Notes under the pieces: generated by a model
Database searches by the model: none
What the model was told of the DNA's origin: nothing
Seen by the model: only the letters and a program-made list of their open reading frames with translations
Shown here: one piece after another, positions 24,360-35,366 of the stretch
Layout: each line of letters starts with the position of its first letter
Position numbering within the stretch: the first letter of the stretch is position 1
Assembly (NCBI GenBank): GCA_019188255.1
Contig: JAETXT010000002.1
Span: 1,984,001 to 2,048,000, forward strand
Length of the DNA: 64,000 nt
Reading direction: 5' to 3'
Origin: Verticillium longisporum
Lineage: Eukaryota > Ascomycota > Sordariomycetes > Glomerellales > Plectosphaerellaceae
Position numbers and translations under genes: made by a program

Positions 24360-27101
24360 GATGGCGGTATTGGCGAGGGATCGAAATTGGGATGAGCGAT
24401 TGACGTTGTGTTGATTTCGTGGGTTGTGGTGTTTTGTTGTAGAAGACGTCTCCGAACCGGGCGAAACCGAGCTGACACGGCTTCCTTTGTTGTTGTAGGT
24501 TTCGCTTAGCTCTCGTGATGATTTACGAGAGAAGCGGGAGGAAGTGAAGAGCGAGGTCGACCAGTCGAACGAAGAGTGGTGCAAGAGTACCTGCGTGGGC
24601 TGGGTTTTTTTTCGTGCAGAGTTGTTTGCAAGGCTCGTCGGTCGGAAGGCAGGGAAGAGGAGGAGAGCGAGAGTAGTCCTGCCGACGGACTGGCGGAGCG
24701 GGTGGTGTTGGTGAGGTACGTGAGACCAGACCCCGTTCCGATGGGGTTGGGAGGGTAAAACGAGCGTTGGGTTCGGGGAATGCGATTGACACGGGTTGAC
24801 GAGGGATGTCGCCGGCTGGAATGTCGTGGTCGCGAGTTGATGTGTGAGGTGAGGGGGGGGAGTGGAGGTGGGACGGTCTGAGTTGAGGGCGGAGGGAGAG
24901 AAATGAGGTAGACGAGGAGACGGAGAAGGCGGGAACAATTGGGGGGGGGACAGAGAGGGAGGCGCAGCCAGGTCTCGATTCAAGGAAGCAGGGACGTGCT
25001 GGATGGTGACTGCCAATACGGGGAACAGGAAAAGGGGGCAGGGGGGGCATGACAGAGGCAAGATGGGCCGCGGCAGCCCAGGGGCGCGACAGGGGTGAGC
25101 CGCTGGGAGGCACCACCACCAGCAGAAATTAACAAGCAAGCGGGTAGACCGTGTTAGAGCCAGTACGAACTGCGCCCGACCTGATTGAAGGTACATCATG
25201 TTCGGCCTGGTTCTGGCGGCATCGCATGTCTCTATTCACGTGACTCTCGTATTTGCGGGTCCAGCACTATCTAGAGGCACAAGCCCTGGAGCGCGTGCGC
25301 GTCCATCAATTCCCAAGCGTCCCTCCCAAGCCACTGGTCGTCGTGCCCCCGGTGGCAGAGCGAAGGTCCCCTTTCTTTCGTTCTGGCCCGTGTCTCCATT
25401 TGGCATCCTCACTGACGGTTCAGGCCAGGCGGCATGTGCTCGTTCAGGTCTGGTCCTCGTTGAACCTGTTGGAGCTTATTCGGACCATCACACGTCTGAT
25501 GCGGATACCGGCTCAGCATTGCATACAGAACAGGCACAGGAGAGGCAGGGGTATGATCTCCAATGGAGCGACGAGGAATCAACAGCACGAAGGCGCCGAT
25601 CGCCTGGAAGTGCCGCTGCCCGCCCACCCCTTGCGACGCGCAGCGTTTGGGCCGCTGCGCACCTTGGTGCCAGCGTCTGTCTCTCGCCTGTTCGCCTGTT
25701 CGCCCGTTCGCCTGTTCGCCTGCCCATCCTCACCGTCAGGCATTTGGGCTTGGCAGTCCATGATTCCAGAGCCGTATTCTAGGCACCAGCAAATTCCCTT
25801 GGTCGACTGCACTGCCACTGCGGCGCCAGGTCCAGAGCAGGTAGGTATTGGATTGCCATTCCATCCTCGGTGTGTCCATCACGTGCCTCAACTCAGGTCG
25901 GTGCAGGAGGAGAGCATCCAATTATGAATGCGTGCCCAGCGGCGACTACTTCTGTAGGCTCCCACCGGCTTGCCCTGGCACGGCGTCATGATGCTTTGTC
26001 GCTGCTGCTGTCAATTGCTGCTGCCGCTTGGTGCTGCACACGACGTCATGACGGCTCAATCCCCATGGCGCCAGACATGAGCAAGTCAAGCCTGCATCTC
26101 CCGACAGTCTGCTCGAGGTGCACTCGAGCCACAGCTGCACCTCGAGCGACAGTTTGCGTGTGTCTTCGTATCGCACCTCGGAACACACCCATGAGTATGG
26201 TCGACTCTTTCGCTTCGCCTCTCGCCGCGAGGCTGGCCTGTGGACAGGACCCCGTCCGGCGCCAACGATCCTTTCTTCGGGAGAGCTCAATTCCAGTGCT
26301 ATCGTCTCACCAGAATCAGGTCGGGCGTGTGGTCGCACATGCAGACGCGTGATCACGGTGCCACACTATGTCAGGGGCCCATGCCAGTCATGCACGTCAA
26401 AAGTTGGTTGCCAGTCAAGCCACAGTGGCTTGTGCCATCTGTGTTGTGCTGGCTGGAGGCTACATGGGGAGTTGATGCTGACATTGAGCGAATTGCGTGT
26501 GACAGGGGGAGAAGACTTTATACTAAGGTATCCTACAACACAAAAAAAAAAGATCGCTAAATATGAGATTCCCCGCGCCGAGACATGGCAAATGTATTGT
26601 AATCAGCCTGTGATCAGTTGACTCCCAATTTCCACACTCAGTCCCTGATCCGTCTAATGCTGGCGAGTGTGGGATCCTGCCAGCTTTGTTCCGGAGTGAG
26701 GGACCCTATAAGCCTAGTCCTTCGTTGCACGCAAGTTCCAGTAACCGTACAATATCCCAAAAGTAAGACAAAAGGGGGGGGGGGGATAATGATAACGGGC
26801 TGAGGGTATCGGATGGAGTTTGCAATCGGCATCAAGAAGGTACGGCGCTGTGGCTCTGAGTAAGCTCCCCGAAGCGGCCCGCATTCTGTCGTGGCATTAC
26901 GGCCGGTGGGGCCATCTAGCGGCCCCAGCTCACCCAGCGCCGCCCCACCTTCCGGCCTCTACCTAGGTAGGTACCAATAAGAAACTTGCAGGTTGCGGCC
27001 CCCATGGACAATGTGCCTGGTGCTCGCCCGACGTGCTGCGAAATGTCAGGATTGGCCTCCCTGTTACAGTAGGCAAGGCTTACCAACTGCAATACGGCAG
27101 G
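24360..27101. other. Intergenic, Flc-like promoter and beyond
   Basis: About 2.7 kb with no supported gene. It contains a pyrimidine-rich leader (minus strand) up to about 25100, a TTCGCCTG 8-bp repeat at 25684-25722, a poly-G run near 26776-26785 and a CCTAGGTA-type island at 26961-26975. Confidence 0.5.
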
Positions 27102-27422
27102 CTAGGTAGTCCCCGAGCCGGACTGATCCACTTGACGGGGATCATTGTGGGCAGGCGATGAGGGCGTCGCTGGCACCTGGCCAGCCATGTCATTGAGCGC
27201 TATGGTGGTGCGAGCCGGGGGGGGCGCAGGGTGCCGCTGCCGGAGATACTGAAGCCATGCGATGGTAATGGTGGCAATAGTTAGGAAGAGGCCCACGATT
27301 CCAATTGTGATCGTGAACAGGTCCGGAGTTGGCGCCTCATCTTGGGGTGGCAGCACGATGGTGGTGTTGCTTGCACCAGCCACCGTACTCCAGAGAGTCG
27401 TGGATCGGGGGGCGGGTACCAT
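27102..27422 (-). CDS. Small single-pass membrane protein, unknown
   Basis: A 106-residue frame I do not recognise by family. It has a polar N-terminus (1-33) and one strong hydrophobic helix, LFTITIGIVGLFLTIATITI (about 35-58). A short basic segment (LQYLRQRH) follows, then a Pro/Thr/Ser-rich tail. The positive residues after the helix suggest a cytosolic C-terminus. Similar small single-helix proteins are common and uncharacterised in filamentous fungi. It lies 420 bp from the stop of the PhzF gene, same strand. The 5' flank carries a 36-bp duplication. Chance occurrence of such a frame is possible, so confidence is moderate. Confidence 0.5.
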   Translation of the reverse strand: MVPAPRSTTLWSTVAGASNTTIVLPPQDEAPTPDLFTITIGIVGLFLTIATITIAWLQYLRQRHPAPPPARTTIALNDMAGQVPATPSSPAHNDPRQVDQSGSGTT

Positions 27423-27494
27423 TGCTTATATTGTGTCGATATTGGTCTGGTAGAGATGTGCTTATATTGTGTCGTTATCGGTCTGGTAGAGATG
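27423..27494. repeat. Tandem duplication, 2 x 36 bp
   Basis: Units at 27423-27458 and 27459-27494 share TGCTTATATTGTGTCG and GGTCTGGTAGAGATG and differ at a few bases. They abut the start of the small membrane protein gene, in its 5' flank. Confidence 0.9.
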
Positions 27495-27844
27495 GTTGTC
27501 CTATTAAAAACACGTTTTGGTACAGAGACTGACAGACTTTTGTTAAGTCAGGATTGCTCAGTGGCAACTCTTGAATTCTCGGGCCTGATCTCATCTTATG
27601 TGCAGTGTCGAGAGATGAGGCCCACGTAGGATGGTCAAGAAAAAGCATTGAACAAGAAAAGCCACCGTTCCACACACCCAATTAGGCGCAGTCAACCAGT
27701 CTACGAAACGATTCGAACCCTTCAATGATTGGCAGCCGAGTTTGAACCCTTGTCCACGCACTTCTGGAAGCTATATTTTCACACTTACGTGTTAGGCACG
27801 AAACATGCGCTGAGCCTCTCGAGGCTCAATCCACTGTCCTCCAC

Positions 27845-28798
27845 TCAAGAGGTTGTTGGCTCCAGTACCGCTCCCCTCACGATCTCGACGGCGCTACCAC
27901 CCAGCTGCACCCCTTCCACCACCCTTTGCCCGTCCCGACCGACCGCCACCTTGACGACGACCCCAATGTCGCTCCGTCTTCCCATCTCGACGCCCTGCGT
28001 CACCTCGAACCTGACCTCCCTCTCCTCATACTCGTGCAACGCGAGGTAGCTGGTCAGCGCACATGCCGCCGACCCCGTCGCCGGGTCCTCAATCTCGTCC
28101 TCGACCATCCTCGTCCGCAGCCTGACCGTGCGTGTCCCGTCTGCACCAACACTCGTGCCAGTGATGACATGGTAATAACGTCCAATGAACGTTTGGTGCC
28201 ACCCCTCGTCCATGATGTCACTCGCCGCCACAGAAAACCGGCCAGGGCTCACCTGAGCCAGCTCCTCGAGCCCCGCCAGCCTGATGAGCGAAAAGGTCAT
28301 GCCGTTCACAATGCTGAACAGCGGCGCCGCGAGCTCGGCGCTCCGAATGGCAGGCGTCACGTGGAGGCTGCCGGGCCGCAGCGCCGCCTCGTCGTGATCC
28401 CGCAGCCGGCGCGAGTTGAGGTGCACGTCGTGCGGGATGGCGGCATAGACGACGCCGGCCTCGGGCCCCGCCGTGATGGGGATGGGGCCGGCCTTGGTGA
28501 CGAGGGTCGTGACGCCGCGGGACCGCAGGTAGGCGGCGGCGCCGATGGTCGGGTGGCCGGCAAAGGGGAGCTCGCCCTTGGTCATGAAGATGTCGATGCG
28601 GCGGGTCGTGGGGTCCGGGTCGTTGGCCGGGTCGACGTCGTGGAGGAAGACGGTCTCGGAGAGGTTGAACTCGCGGGCGATGGCCTGCTTCTGCGCCTGC
28701 GTGATGGGCCTGTCGTGGGGCAGATGGACGACGCCGAGGGGGTTACCCTGGTAGGGCGTCGTCGTGAAGACGTCGAGGGTGACGAAATCGAGGGACAT
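27845..28798 (-). CDS. PhzF-family isomerase-like enzyme
   Basis: Single-exon gene, 317 residues, the usual PhzF length. The fold is two diaminopimelate-epimerase-like halves. Visible signatures are VFTTTPYQGNPLGVV (10-24), the active-site region FNLSETVF with Glu48 in the position of the PhzF catalytic Glu, the GHPTIGAAAY motif (81-90) and EDPATGSAACAL (237-248). Family members catalyse isomerisation or proton-shift reactions on small acids. In phenazine bacteria PhzF acts on DHHA, but no other phz gene is present here, so phenazine synthesis is not implied and the substrate is unknown. It is probably cytosolic (no signal peptide). A RidA-family gene starts 667 bp away in the opposite direction, so the two share an upstream region. 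Confidence 0.92.
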   Translation of the reverse strand: MSLDFVTLDVFTTTPYQGNPLGVVHLPHDRPITQAQKQAIAREFNLSETVFLHDVDPANDPDPTTRRIDIFMTKGELPFAGHPTIGAAAYLRSRGVTTLVTKAGPIPITAGPEAGVVYAAIPHDVHLNSRRLRDHDEAALRPGSLHVTPAIRSAELAAPLFSIVNGMTFSLIRLAGLEELAQVSPGRFSVAASDIMDEGWHQTFIGRYYHVITGTSVGADGTRTVRLRTRMVEDEIEDPATGSAACALTSYLALHEYEEREVRFEVTQGVEMGRRSDIGVVVKVAVGRDGQRVVEGVQLGGSAVEIVRGAVLEPTTS

Positions 28799-29464
28799 GG
28801 TGGGCGTTTATGGGGTGGGTAGATGGTCAGAGGATCCTGTGTGTCTTTGACGTCTTGGAAGAGGGCAGGATACTGCTCGCCTTCTATATCGAGGTCGAGG
28901 TGAGTCGTCCACGTGATGAGTCATGCACGACGTGAGAGGCTATCGTGCGGGAATACCACCGGACGTTGCCAATGGCTCAAGAATAGCACCGAAATAGCAG
29001 CGTAGACCTTTGGCTAACCGGCTGCCAAGAAGGCACGATGTCGTTTCCGAGTTCTGGCAGGCACGCCCCAGGTGAGTGGCCGATTGTAGGGCGCAAGATA
29101 CACAGGGAAGGAAAGGCCGGTGATATCCGCCCCGAACAACGGAGCTCCCGGCCGTCGTGGCACGGGCCCATGTGCCCGCTCGATTGCTAAGCGGTTCTCC
29201 TGTCGTCTGGGCCCATCCCCCACAATTGGTGAAGCCAAGGGCGTAGCCATGCATGATCGCTGCCGTACATGGGGTCAGGTATACTCGTTGGGGTCATCTT
29301 CTGGCGATGCACTATATACCTAGGCAATGCACTAGAAAGGCAATGCATATAAGGGCTCGTCCCGAATGCCGCGATTGTCAATTCCATCACCAATACCGCC
29401 TTCTCACCCTTCTGAACTTCATCTCACCTAACGCAAGCGTCCCCCTCCACAACTCTCTGACACC
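28799..29464. promoter_or_regulatory. Shared upstream region of the PhzF and RidA genes
   Basis: This 667-bp spacer separates two divergent start codons, so both promoters must lie here. No specific factor site is claimed. Confidence 0.5.
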
Positions 29465-30055
29465 ATGTCTGGCTACAGCGTCGTCCACACGAAGGAGGCC
29501 CCTCCCGGTATGTCTCCGTCGTCACAACCCATGCACGGATATTCACCTTACTGACCTGCTCTACCCACCTCAGTCGACCAGATCCCCCTCGTACGTGACT
29601 CTTCTCATCCGTCACCACCAAAGCACCCCTCACAGGCCCACTCACGTCCCGCAGTCCCAAGCCATCAAGACCCCCTTCGCCATCTTCCTCAGCGGCCAGA
29701 TCCCCGCCACGCCCGACGGCGCCCTCGTCACCGGCTCCATCACCGACAAGACGCGCCAGATCATCACGAACCTGCGCGCCGTCCTCACCGAGGCCGGCTC
29801 CTCCATCGACAAGGTCGTCAAGGTCAACGTCTTCCTCGCCGACATGGCCTACTTTGCTGTGAGTACCGCCCCCCCGCCGGTCACCTCGAAGCTTCCGAGT
29901 TCGTCTTGCGATGAAGTGCGCGACTGACGCTCTCGTAGGAGATGAATGAGGAGTACGCCAAGTGGTTCACGCACAAGCCGGCGCGGAGCTGTGTCGCCGT
30001 CAGGACGCTGCCGTTGAATGTTGATGTCGAGATTGAGGCGATTGCCCTGCCTTGA
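29465..30055 (+). CDS. RidA/YjgF-family protein with a 17-bp microexon
   Basis: RidA-family proteins are small trimers that hydrolyse reactive enamine/imine intermediates formed by PLP enzymes. The model has four exons: 29465-29507, 29574-29590, 29655-29858 and 29939-30055. All introns are GT-AG (GTATGT, GTACGT and GTGAGT donors) and the product is 126 residues. Exon 2 is only 17 bp and encodes VDQIPL. Family signatures are [17 protein letters not shown], the [16 protein letters not shown] segment, and [12 protein letters not shown]...VEIEAIALP. Arg110 and Glu121 match the substrate-binding Arg and catalytic Glu of RidA. The usual GPYSQAI motif is here IPLSQAI: the active-site Tyr is Leu, so the activity may differ from classical RidA. 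No clear mitochondrial presequence is seen. Confidence 0.93.
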
Positions 30056-30336
30056 TGTGCGGGGGCCACGGGATTGGGAGACAGCGAATGATCTGAACAT
30101 GACTATCGTTACACGGCTCGAGAAGACCAATTGTGGGAGTGCATTGACGTGCGAAATGACTTGTGTGAAATACACATGAAGAATGAACATTCATCACCTC
30201 CTCAACGCAGCTGTATCTCTAGTCGGACCGGCCTGACCAAAGACACCATGATTGCTTTTGACAGTCGACCCCAACGCCAGATGAAACTCTATGCCAAACG
30301 CACTTTAATCCCGAAACAAACAACACGCTCGACGAC

Positions 30337-32888
30337 CTACTCGTATGCATCCCACTGCCTGTCCCACGGCTGATTGGGACCCTGAAAGGCCGACCCGTGC
30401 TTGTACCCACCAAGCAGCTCCTCCTCGTCGACGCCGCAGTGCGTCTGCCCATCCCTGCCGACGAACCGGCCGAGCCCGTACGTCTGCTGCTCCCGCGCCG
30501 CGAGGTGTCGCACCATGCCCTTGTGGTCCAGCTTGGCGGTGCCCACGAACCCCCAAATCATCTTGCTCTGGTGTATGAACGCCAGCACGCTCGCCAGCGT
30601 GTTGGGCTGCCGCGGCAGGAACGGGTGGCGCCGTCGCACAAAAACAAACGCCGACACGACGAGCATGTAGATGAGGATGAACGTTGCGAGGCCAAACGAA
30701 ACCCAAAAGAGAGCTTCGTCTCCTGGCCGGCTTGGATGTGCTTCGTGTCGTCGTTTGTCTTGCCGGGGATGACGAGGCTGATGAAGTCGCTGCCCTGGAC
30801 GGTGGCGAGGCTCGTGACGAGCACGGTCAGTATCTCGGCCATGATGGAGCCGAAACCCACGAAGAAGACGAGCCAGTGGCCGTTGAGGGCGGCGCGGACG
30901 GGGAGCAGACCGAAGGGCACGGATGTGTAGTCCAGCGTGAGGACGGAGGGCGGGGCGTGCCGTCGCGAGAGGATATAGTACGGCTCCATCATGCGGACGT
31001 CCGTGTCGAGCGTGCCCCAGGCGAGCTTGACGCACACGGCCAGGGCCGTGACCAGCCACGGCGCCTTGTCTGTTATGGCACTGGCGGGCGTGAAGAGGAA
31101 GATGGGGATGAAGCCGAGAAAGAGCAAAACGGCAACGGCGAAGCTGCCGAAACCCGAAGGTCGCAACATGCCGGGGTGCGGGTTCTTTGAGAGGTGGGCG
31201 TCCTGGTATCTGTTGCGATCTCGGGAGGTGACGGGTGTCTCGTCATCTGGCGCAAGCGATGCGTTGCGAAGAACATAGCGACGATGCTTGAGCTTGGCAT
31301 GAATGTCGTCGTGGCTGACAACGTCGAGATCGGCAAAATCGACGAGAATGTGACTGACAACAGCCATGGACGCAAGGCCGGCAATGCCCTGAACATCCGC
31401 CAACAGGCCCGATCTTCGAGTCTGCAGAATGTAAAGAAGCACGCAGCCGCAAAAAGCACAGACGCAAAGCGTGGAGACGAGAAGCCTCGACCACAGTCCA
31501 TCGACCAATATCGCCTTTTCCTCCTCGGGATGCGCCATTCGCTCTGTACGGCCAGGTGACAGGATGATGGAGGCGGCCCCAAACGTGGGCACGAGAGAAA
31601 CAGCCAGTGAGGTGGCGACGGAACTGACGGCCACAGCCCAGTGCCTCAGCTTGATGGCTTGAAAGGGTCGCCACCAGTTGAGACTCGTTATATAGTCGAC
31701 GTTGATGGATTCGGCGGCCAGGGCGCCGCCTTCCTTCGACAATTGGTAGAAGGCTTCAAGTCGCTTGACCTCGATGCCGACAAATTGCCAGAGCACTCCG
31801 TACAAGACGGAGAGCAGGGTCGGCGCAAACTTGAAGGCAAAGTATTGGCCTGCCGGCAGGTCAGAAGGTGATACGAAGCTCAGCAAAGGATTGCGATGGG
31901 ATTGGCGGTAGAGCAGCTCCTCCATGACCGCCAGTCCGATAGACAAGACGATGAGCGCGGCGAGGTACGGCCACCGCATGGAAAATGGCTTCCAGTTGGG
32001 CTGTGGGTAGAAGACCTGGGCCTCGCCCCTTTTGGCGGGAAACGTAGTTTGACGCATGGCATCGACACGATCAGTGAGGGCGGTTGGTCCCGTCAAGCCA
32101 CCAATGTCGACTTCAGAGGCTGGATTCTCTTCCATGATGACCTCGATGACCTCGCCTCGTCGGTTGGCTTCGTTTTGGCCCAGGACCTTGATACTCGTGG
32201 CACGATCGAGCTGTGGTTGTCGACGTGAGAAAGATCGCAACAGGCCTCTCGGCGACGTCGCCACGGGGGACATGAGTTCGTCACCGGTGAGGGTAGTGCT
32301 GGGCTTGAAGCCCGCGCCGAGGCCACGAGTTAGCTGGCCGTTTGCTTCTTGCTGCTGTAGATTTCGGAGGAAAGCGTCGCCTTGGGAGCTAAATGGCCCG
32401 ATCATGGACGTCAGGTCGTACGCCTCCTCCGTTGGTCCATATTGGGGAGCCGAGTCATTGCCGTGGTCTGTATGACCCAGGGGCGCCGCAGCCGCCAGGA
32501 GTGAGAGGTCATATCCGTCTTCTTCAGCGAGTTCTGCGGAAGTCGGTTTCGAACGCAGCGAAGCCGCTGAAAGGATGCTGTGCGCGCTGTGCGATGTCGC
32601 AGGTCGTTGGGCGCCTACGTAGGGAGACGTTGTCCATCTCGATTGTGTCGTGGAAGGAACGGGATATACCAAGCGACCCGTTTCTAGCGGCGAAGCACTG
32701 TCGTTATGTCTCGGTTCAACATCGCTCACGTCGGAAATGCTGGAAACGCGATGTGCCAGCCACTCACTTGGCCGGCTTACGGTTGGTGGCTCGCCATGTT
32801 GAGGCATGGTCATGGTACCGTCATTTCGGAAGAGCGTGATGATGTGAGCCAGCTGGCGGAAGCTCCAGGACACAGCAGGTCGGAGCAA
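30337..32888 (-). CDS. DUF3433 multi-pass membrane protein, one frame break
   Basis: Fungal-specific membrane protein with two DUF3433-type repeats; function unknown. The N-terminal 300 residues are polar and Ser-rich, probably cytosolic. Helices then follow: RWPYLAALIVLSIGLAVME, FAPTLLSVLYGVLWQFVG, AVAVSSVATSLAVSLVPTF, LLVSTLCVCAFCGCVLLYIL, then the second repeat with FAVAVLLFLGFIPIFLF, WLVFFVGFGSIMAEILTVL and a last helix. Near 30712-30722 the frame is lost; shifting one base restores ALFWVSFGLATFILIYMLVV and the family-typical RRRHPFLPRQP and LAFIHQSKM. With one base added the protein has 850 residues from the ATG at 32888, or 825 from the ATG at 32813, which may be the real start. The 3' end converges on the RidA gene, 281 bp apart. 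Confidence 0.88.
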
Positions 32889-33501
32889 TTTTGAGGTCAG
32901 CAGGCAGCACCAGCCAGCCGTCAGGGAACTACCCCATCGGCATTCCTTCTTGGCACGAGGTAAGCAAGGCGAGGCAGGTGCAAGGTGTGGAAGACGACCG
33001 CAGGCAGCTAAGTTCGGCGGTCGGTAAGGCTGTCTGGTTCATCGGTTTACGGTCGCTCTACGGTCGCCAGCGAGCAGGCCAGGCCAGTAGGGAGGCATCT
33101 CAGCAGCGCGTGCGGCAGAACCGGGCGCGTCCTCAGCCCCAGCCAGCCCCAGCCAGCCCCAGAGACAGGCGTCCTTGAGGTCCAGATCGGTGGAAACACG
33201 GCGGCTAATCCTAGATGGGCTGAGGCTGAGTTGTCCATGTCGAGATGAGCAGGTAGTGTGCGGGTGTACGACGGATGATACACACTTGTGGTCCAATCGC
33301 TGATGAGGAGGCATCCTTGCTGCGGTGCCCAAGCCAGACGGCGAGGGCGCCAGTGACGGCGAGAGCGATTTACTCGATGTAAGGGTTTGGATGAGCGAGG
33401 CCAGACTCGAAGGGTTCGATTCCAGAGTTCAGAGTTCATCAGAGTTCAGCAGCGACTTGTTGAGGAGGCGCGGCGTCGTGCTTAGTCACCATGATCTGTA
33501 T

Positions 33502-33552
33502 ATACCTACCTACCTTACCTTACCTAGGTACAGGTAGGTAGATAGGTACCTC
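33502..33552. repeat. CCTAGGTA-type island
   Basis: Clustered TACCTACC, TTACCTAGGTA and GGTAGGTAGATAGGTACC units, partly palindromic. Related islands occur at 26961-26975, 33798-33818, 34301-34448, 35188-35222, 42222-42290, 52183-52230 and 61625-61650. Confidence 0.85.
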
Positions 33553-34769
33553 ATCGATCCCCCGCCTGCCAAGTTCAAGTGGAAAAAGAATCGATACGAT
33601 GGTGGCGGTCGATGGCCCCATGTCGCTGAGCCGGCCAGCCCCTGATCACCATCATCATCAAACACGGTCATCGACGTCAGCATGCGGAGGGCATGCGGAG
33701 CGAGGATTCACCTGACGTGCTTCATCAGGTAAGCTTCGGGACATGGATGAAAGATGGACGGCCTTTCGAGCTGTTGAACCTGGTTGCACACATTTAACTA
33801 CCTACCTAGGTACCTAGCCAGAAGGCACTGCGAAAGGTGTCCGTCACAGGCAAACCCCAGAATAGGGGGCCACGGGGCGACCTGGACCCCTGGGCGACTG
33901 TCCGCTTCTGCGTTAGAGCCGACAGCAGGGGCCATGCCTGCGCGCGGGTGCCAGAGTTGTCACTTGTTGGCTGTACGTTGTACCGGGCCTGGGCCATGCA
34001 GCGTTGAGCATGAAGCGCCCAATATCGCCTGTCATGCAGGCCATCTCTGCTGTACCGATGCTCATTTCCTTCGTCGTCCGTCCCTCGTTGGAGGTTTCGT
34101 GGATGTGACCCCGGCATGGATGTTTAATCTGCCCTTTCTGGAACACCTTGAAACATGCCATGGCAACATGGGGATGGCAATTGGCTATGGTCTGCGTCGA
34201 CAACACTTGACAGGATACTTGAGCTAGACAATTGGCACAACACAATCGAGACAATGGGAAAGACGAGATGCTCACCCTTCCCTCGATACCGTTGCCTGTG
34301 ATACCTACCTACCGAATGTCTTGCCCCTTGGTGCCTGTGAGATGATGGCTACAGTAAAAAGGTACCTACTGGCAGGCAAGCAGGTACATGGGACGGTACC
34401 TAGATGGCCACACCTCTTCCCTTAGGTTAGGTAGGTAGGTACCTTACCATGGACGCTGATAGCAGAGGCCGAAAATAACTGGGAACCAAGGCCTATCCTT
34501 CGTTCGCTGGCACCTCGCTCGTGCCTTGGCCAGAACGTAGCATCACACCCTTCATTTCACATGTGGTGGAGGTACCGACGGACAGGCAGGGTTGGACGGG
34601 GATCACCATGTACCTCCTACACTCGCAGGTAGGGAGGTACTTTGGCCTGAGGACATGTCATGGGCGAGATACCCAAACAGAGAGTCTCGTGGCTGCGAAG
34701 TATGGGTGAACGGCCCACGGTCAATGAGTACCTGCCTGCCCTGTCCACCTTTCTCCGAGGTACCATTCC

Positions 34770-34872
34770 GGACCTTGGGGCCTGTGGACCTTGGGGCCTG
34801 TGGACCTTGGGGCCTGTGGACCTTGGGGCCTGTGGACCTTGCCTGTCGACCTTTGGGGGCCTGTGGACGTCA
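34770..34872. repeat. 16-bp tandem array
   Basis: Four perfect copies of GGACCTTGGGGCCTGT start at 34770, 34786, 34802 and 34818. One or two degenerate copies follow, ending near 34872. Confidence 0.95.
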
Positions 34873-35366
34873 AGGAAGGGCTGCCGGCCGCCATCCCAGT
34901 TCCGTTCAGGGCAATCTGCAGTGCATTCATTCAAAGACAAAGACCCCAAGTCGCATCATCTCCTTTTCACGTTCCCCAGCGACCACGAAATCACAACTGT
35001 CTTTTTGACCGCCCTTGTCGTCTGGCGTACCGACCCAACTACTCGTCGTTTTGCCAAACAACCACAACTGCCCATTCATCGCCCTTCCATTGTTTACCAT
35101 TGGCACGGCGAGGCGTCATTGCGGGTTTCATCTGCTGTCGATATTTCATCCGACCGTCGCCTGACAGCGAAGCCCTGCCACGGCTTACCTACCCTTAGGT
35201 ACCCTACCTTGCCTTACCTTGGTCGGGTAGCTAGAGCGACCCTTTCAAGCCGATCGTCGACTCTGCTTTCCACGTACGACAACAAAGCAACACCAACACC
35301 ACCACCACCACCAGCACTCGCCACATCTTGTTCCAGAAAAGCAAGCAAGCCACCCTGCCACCCACC

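Larger units (their letters stand above)
32889..35366. other. Repeat-rich intergenic region
   Basis: About 2.5 kb between divergent genes with no supported gene. It holds CCAGCCCCAG-type 10-bp repeats near 33135-33163, several CCTAGGTA-type islands (33502-33552, 33798-33818, 34301-34448, 35188-35222) and the 16-bp tandem array at 34770. Just before the coiled-coil gene are CCACCA-rich bases typical of a 5' UTR. Confidence 0.55.

Noticed and set aside
24360..25199. An N-terminal extension of the Flc-like protein (280 upstream codons in frame)
   Set aside because: The translation is Pro/Ser/Thr/His-rich UTR-like sequence, while the ATG at 24359 begins a perfect signal peptide.
27845..30055. 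A phenazine or other secondary-metabolite cluster
   Set aside because: Only one PhzF-family gene is present, with no synthase, NRPS, PKS or tailoring genes nearby.
33412..33427. tRNA B-box-like GGTTCGATTCC
   Set aside because: The flanking bases cannot form a T stem and no A box lies upstream; the similar sites at 1842 and 27710 also fail.
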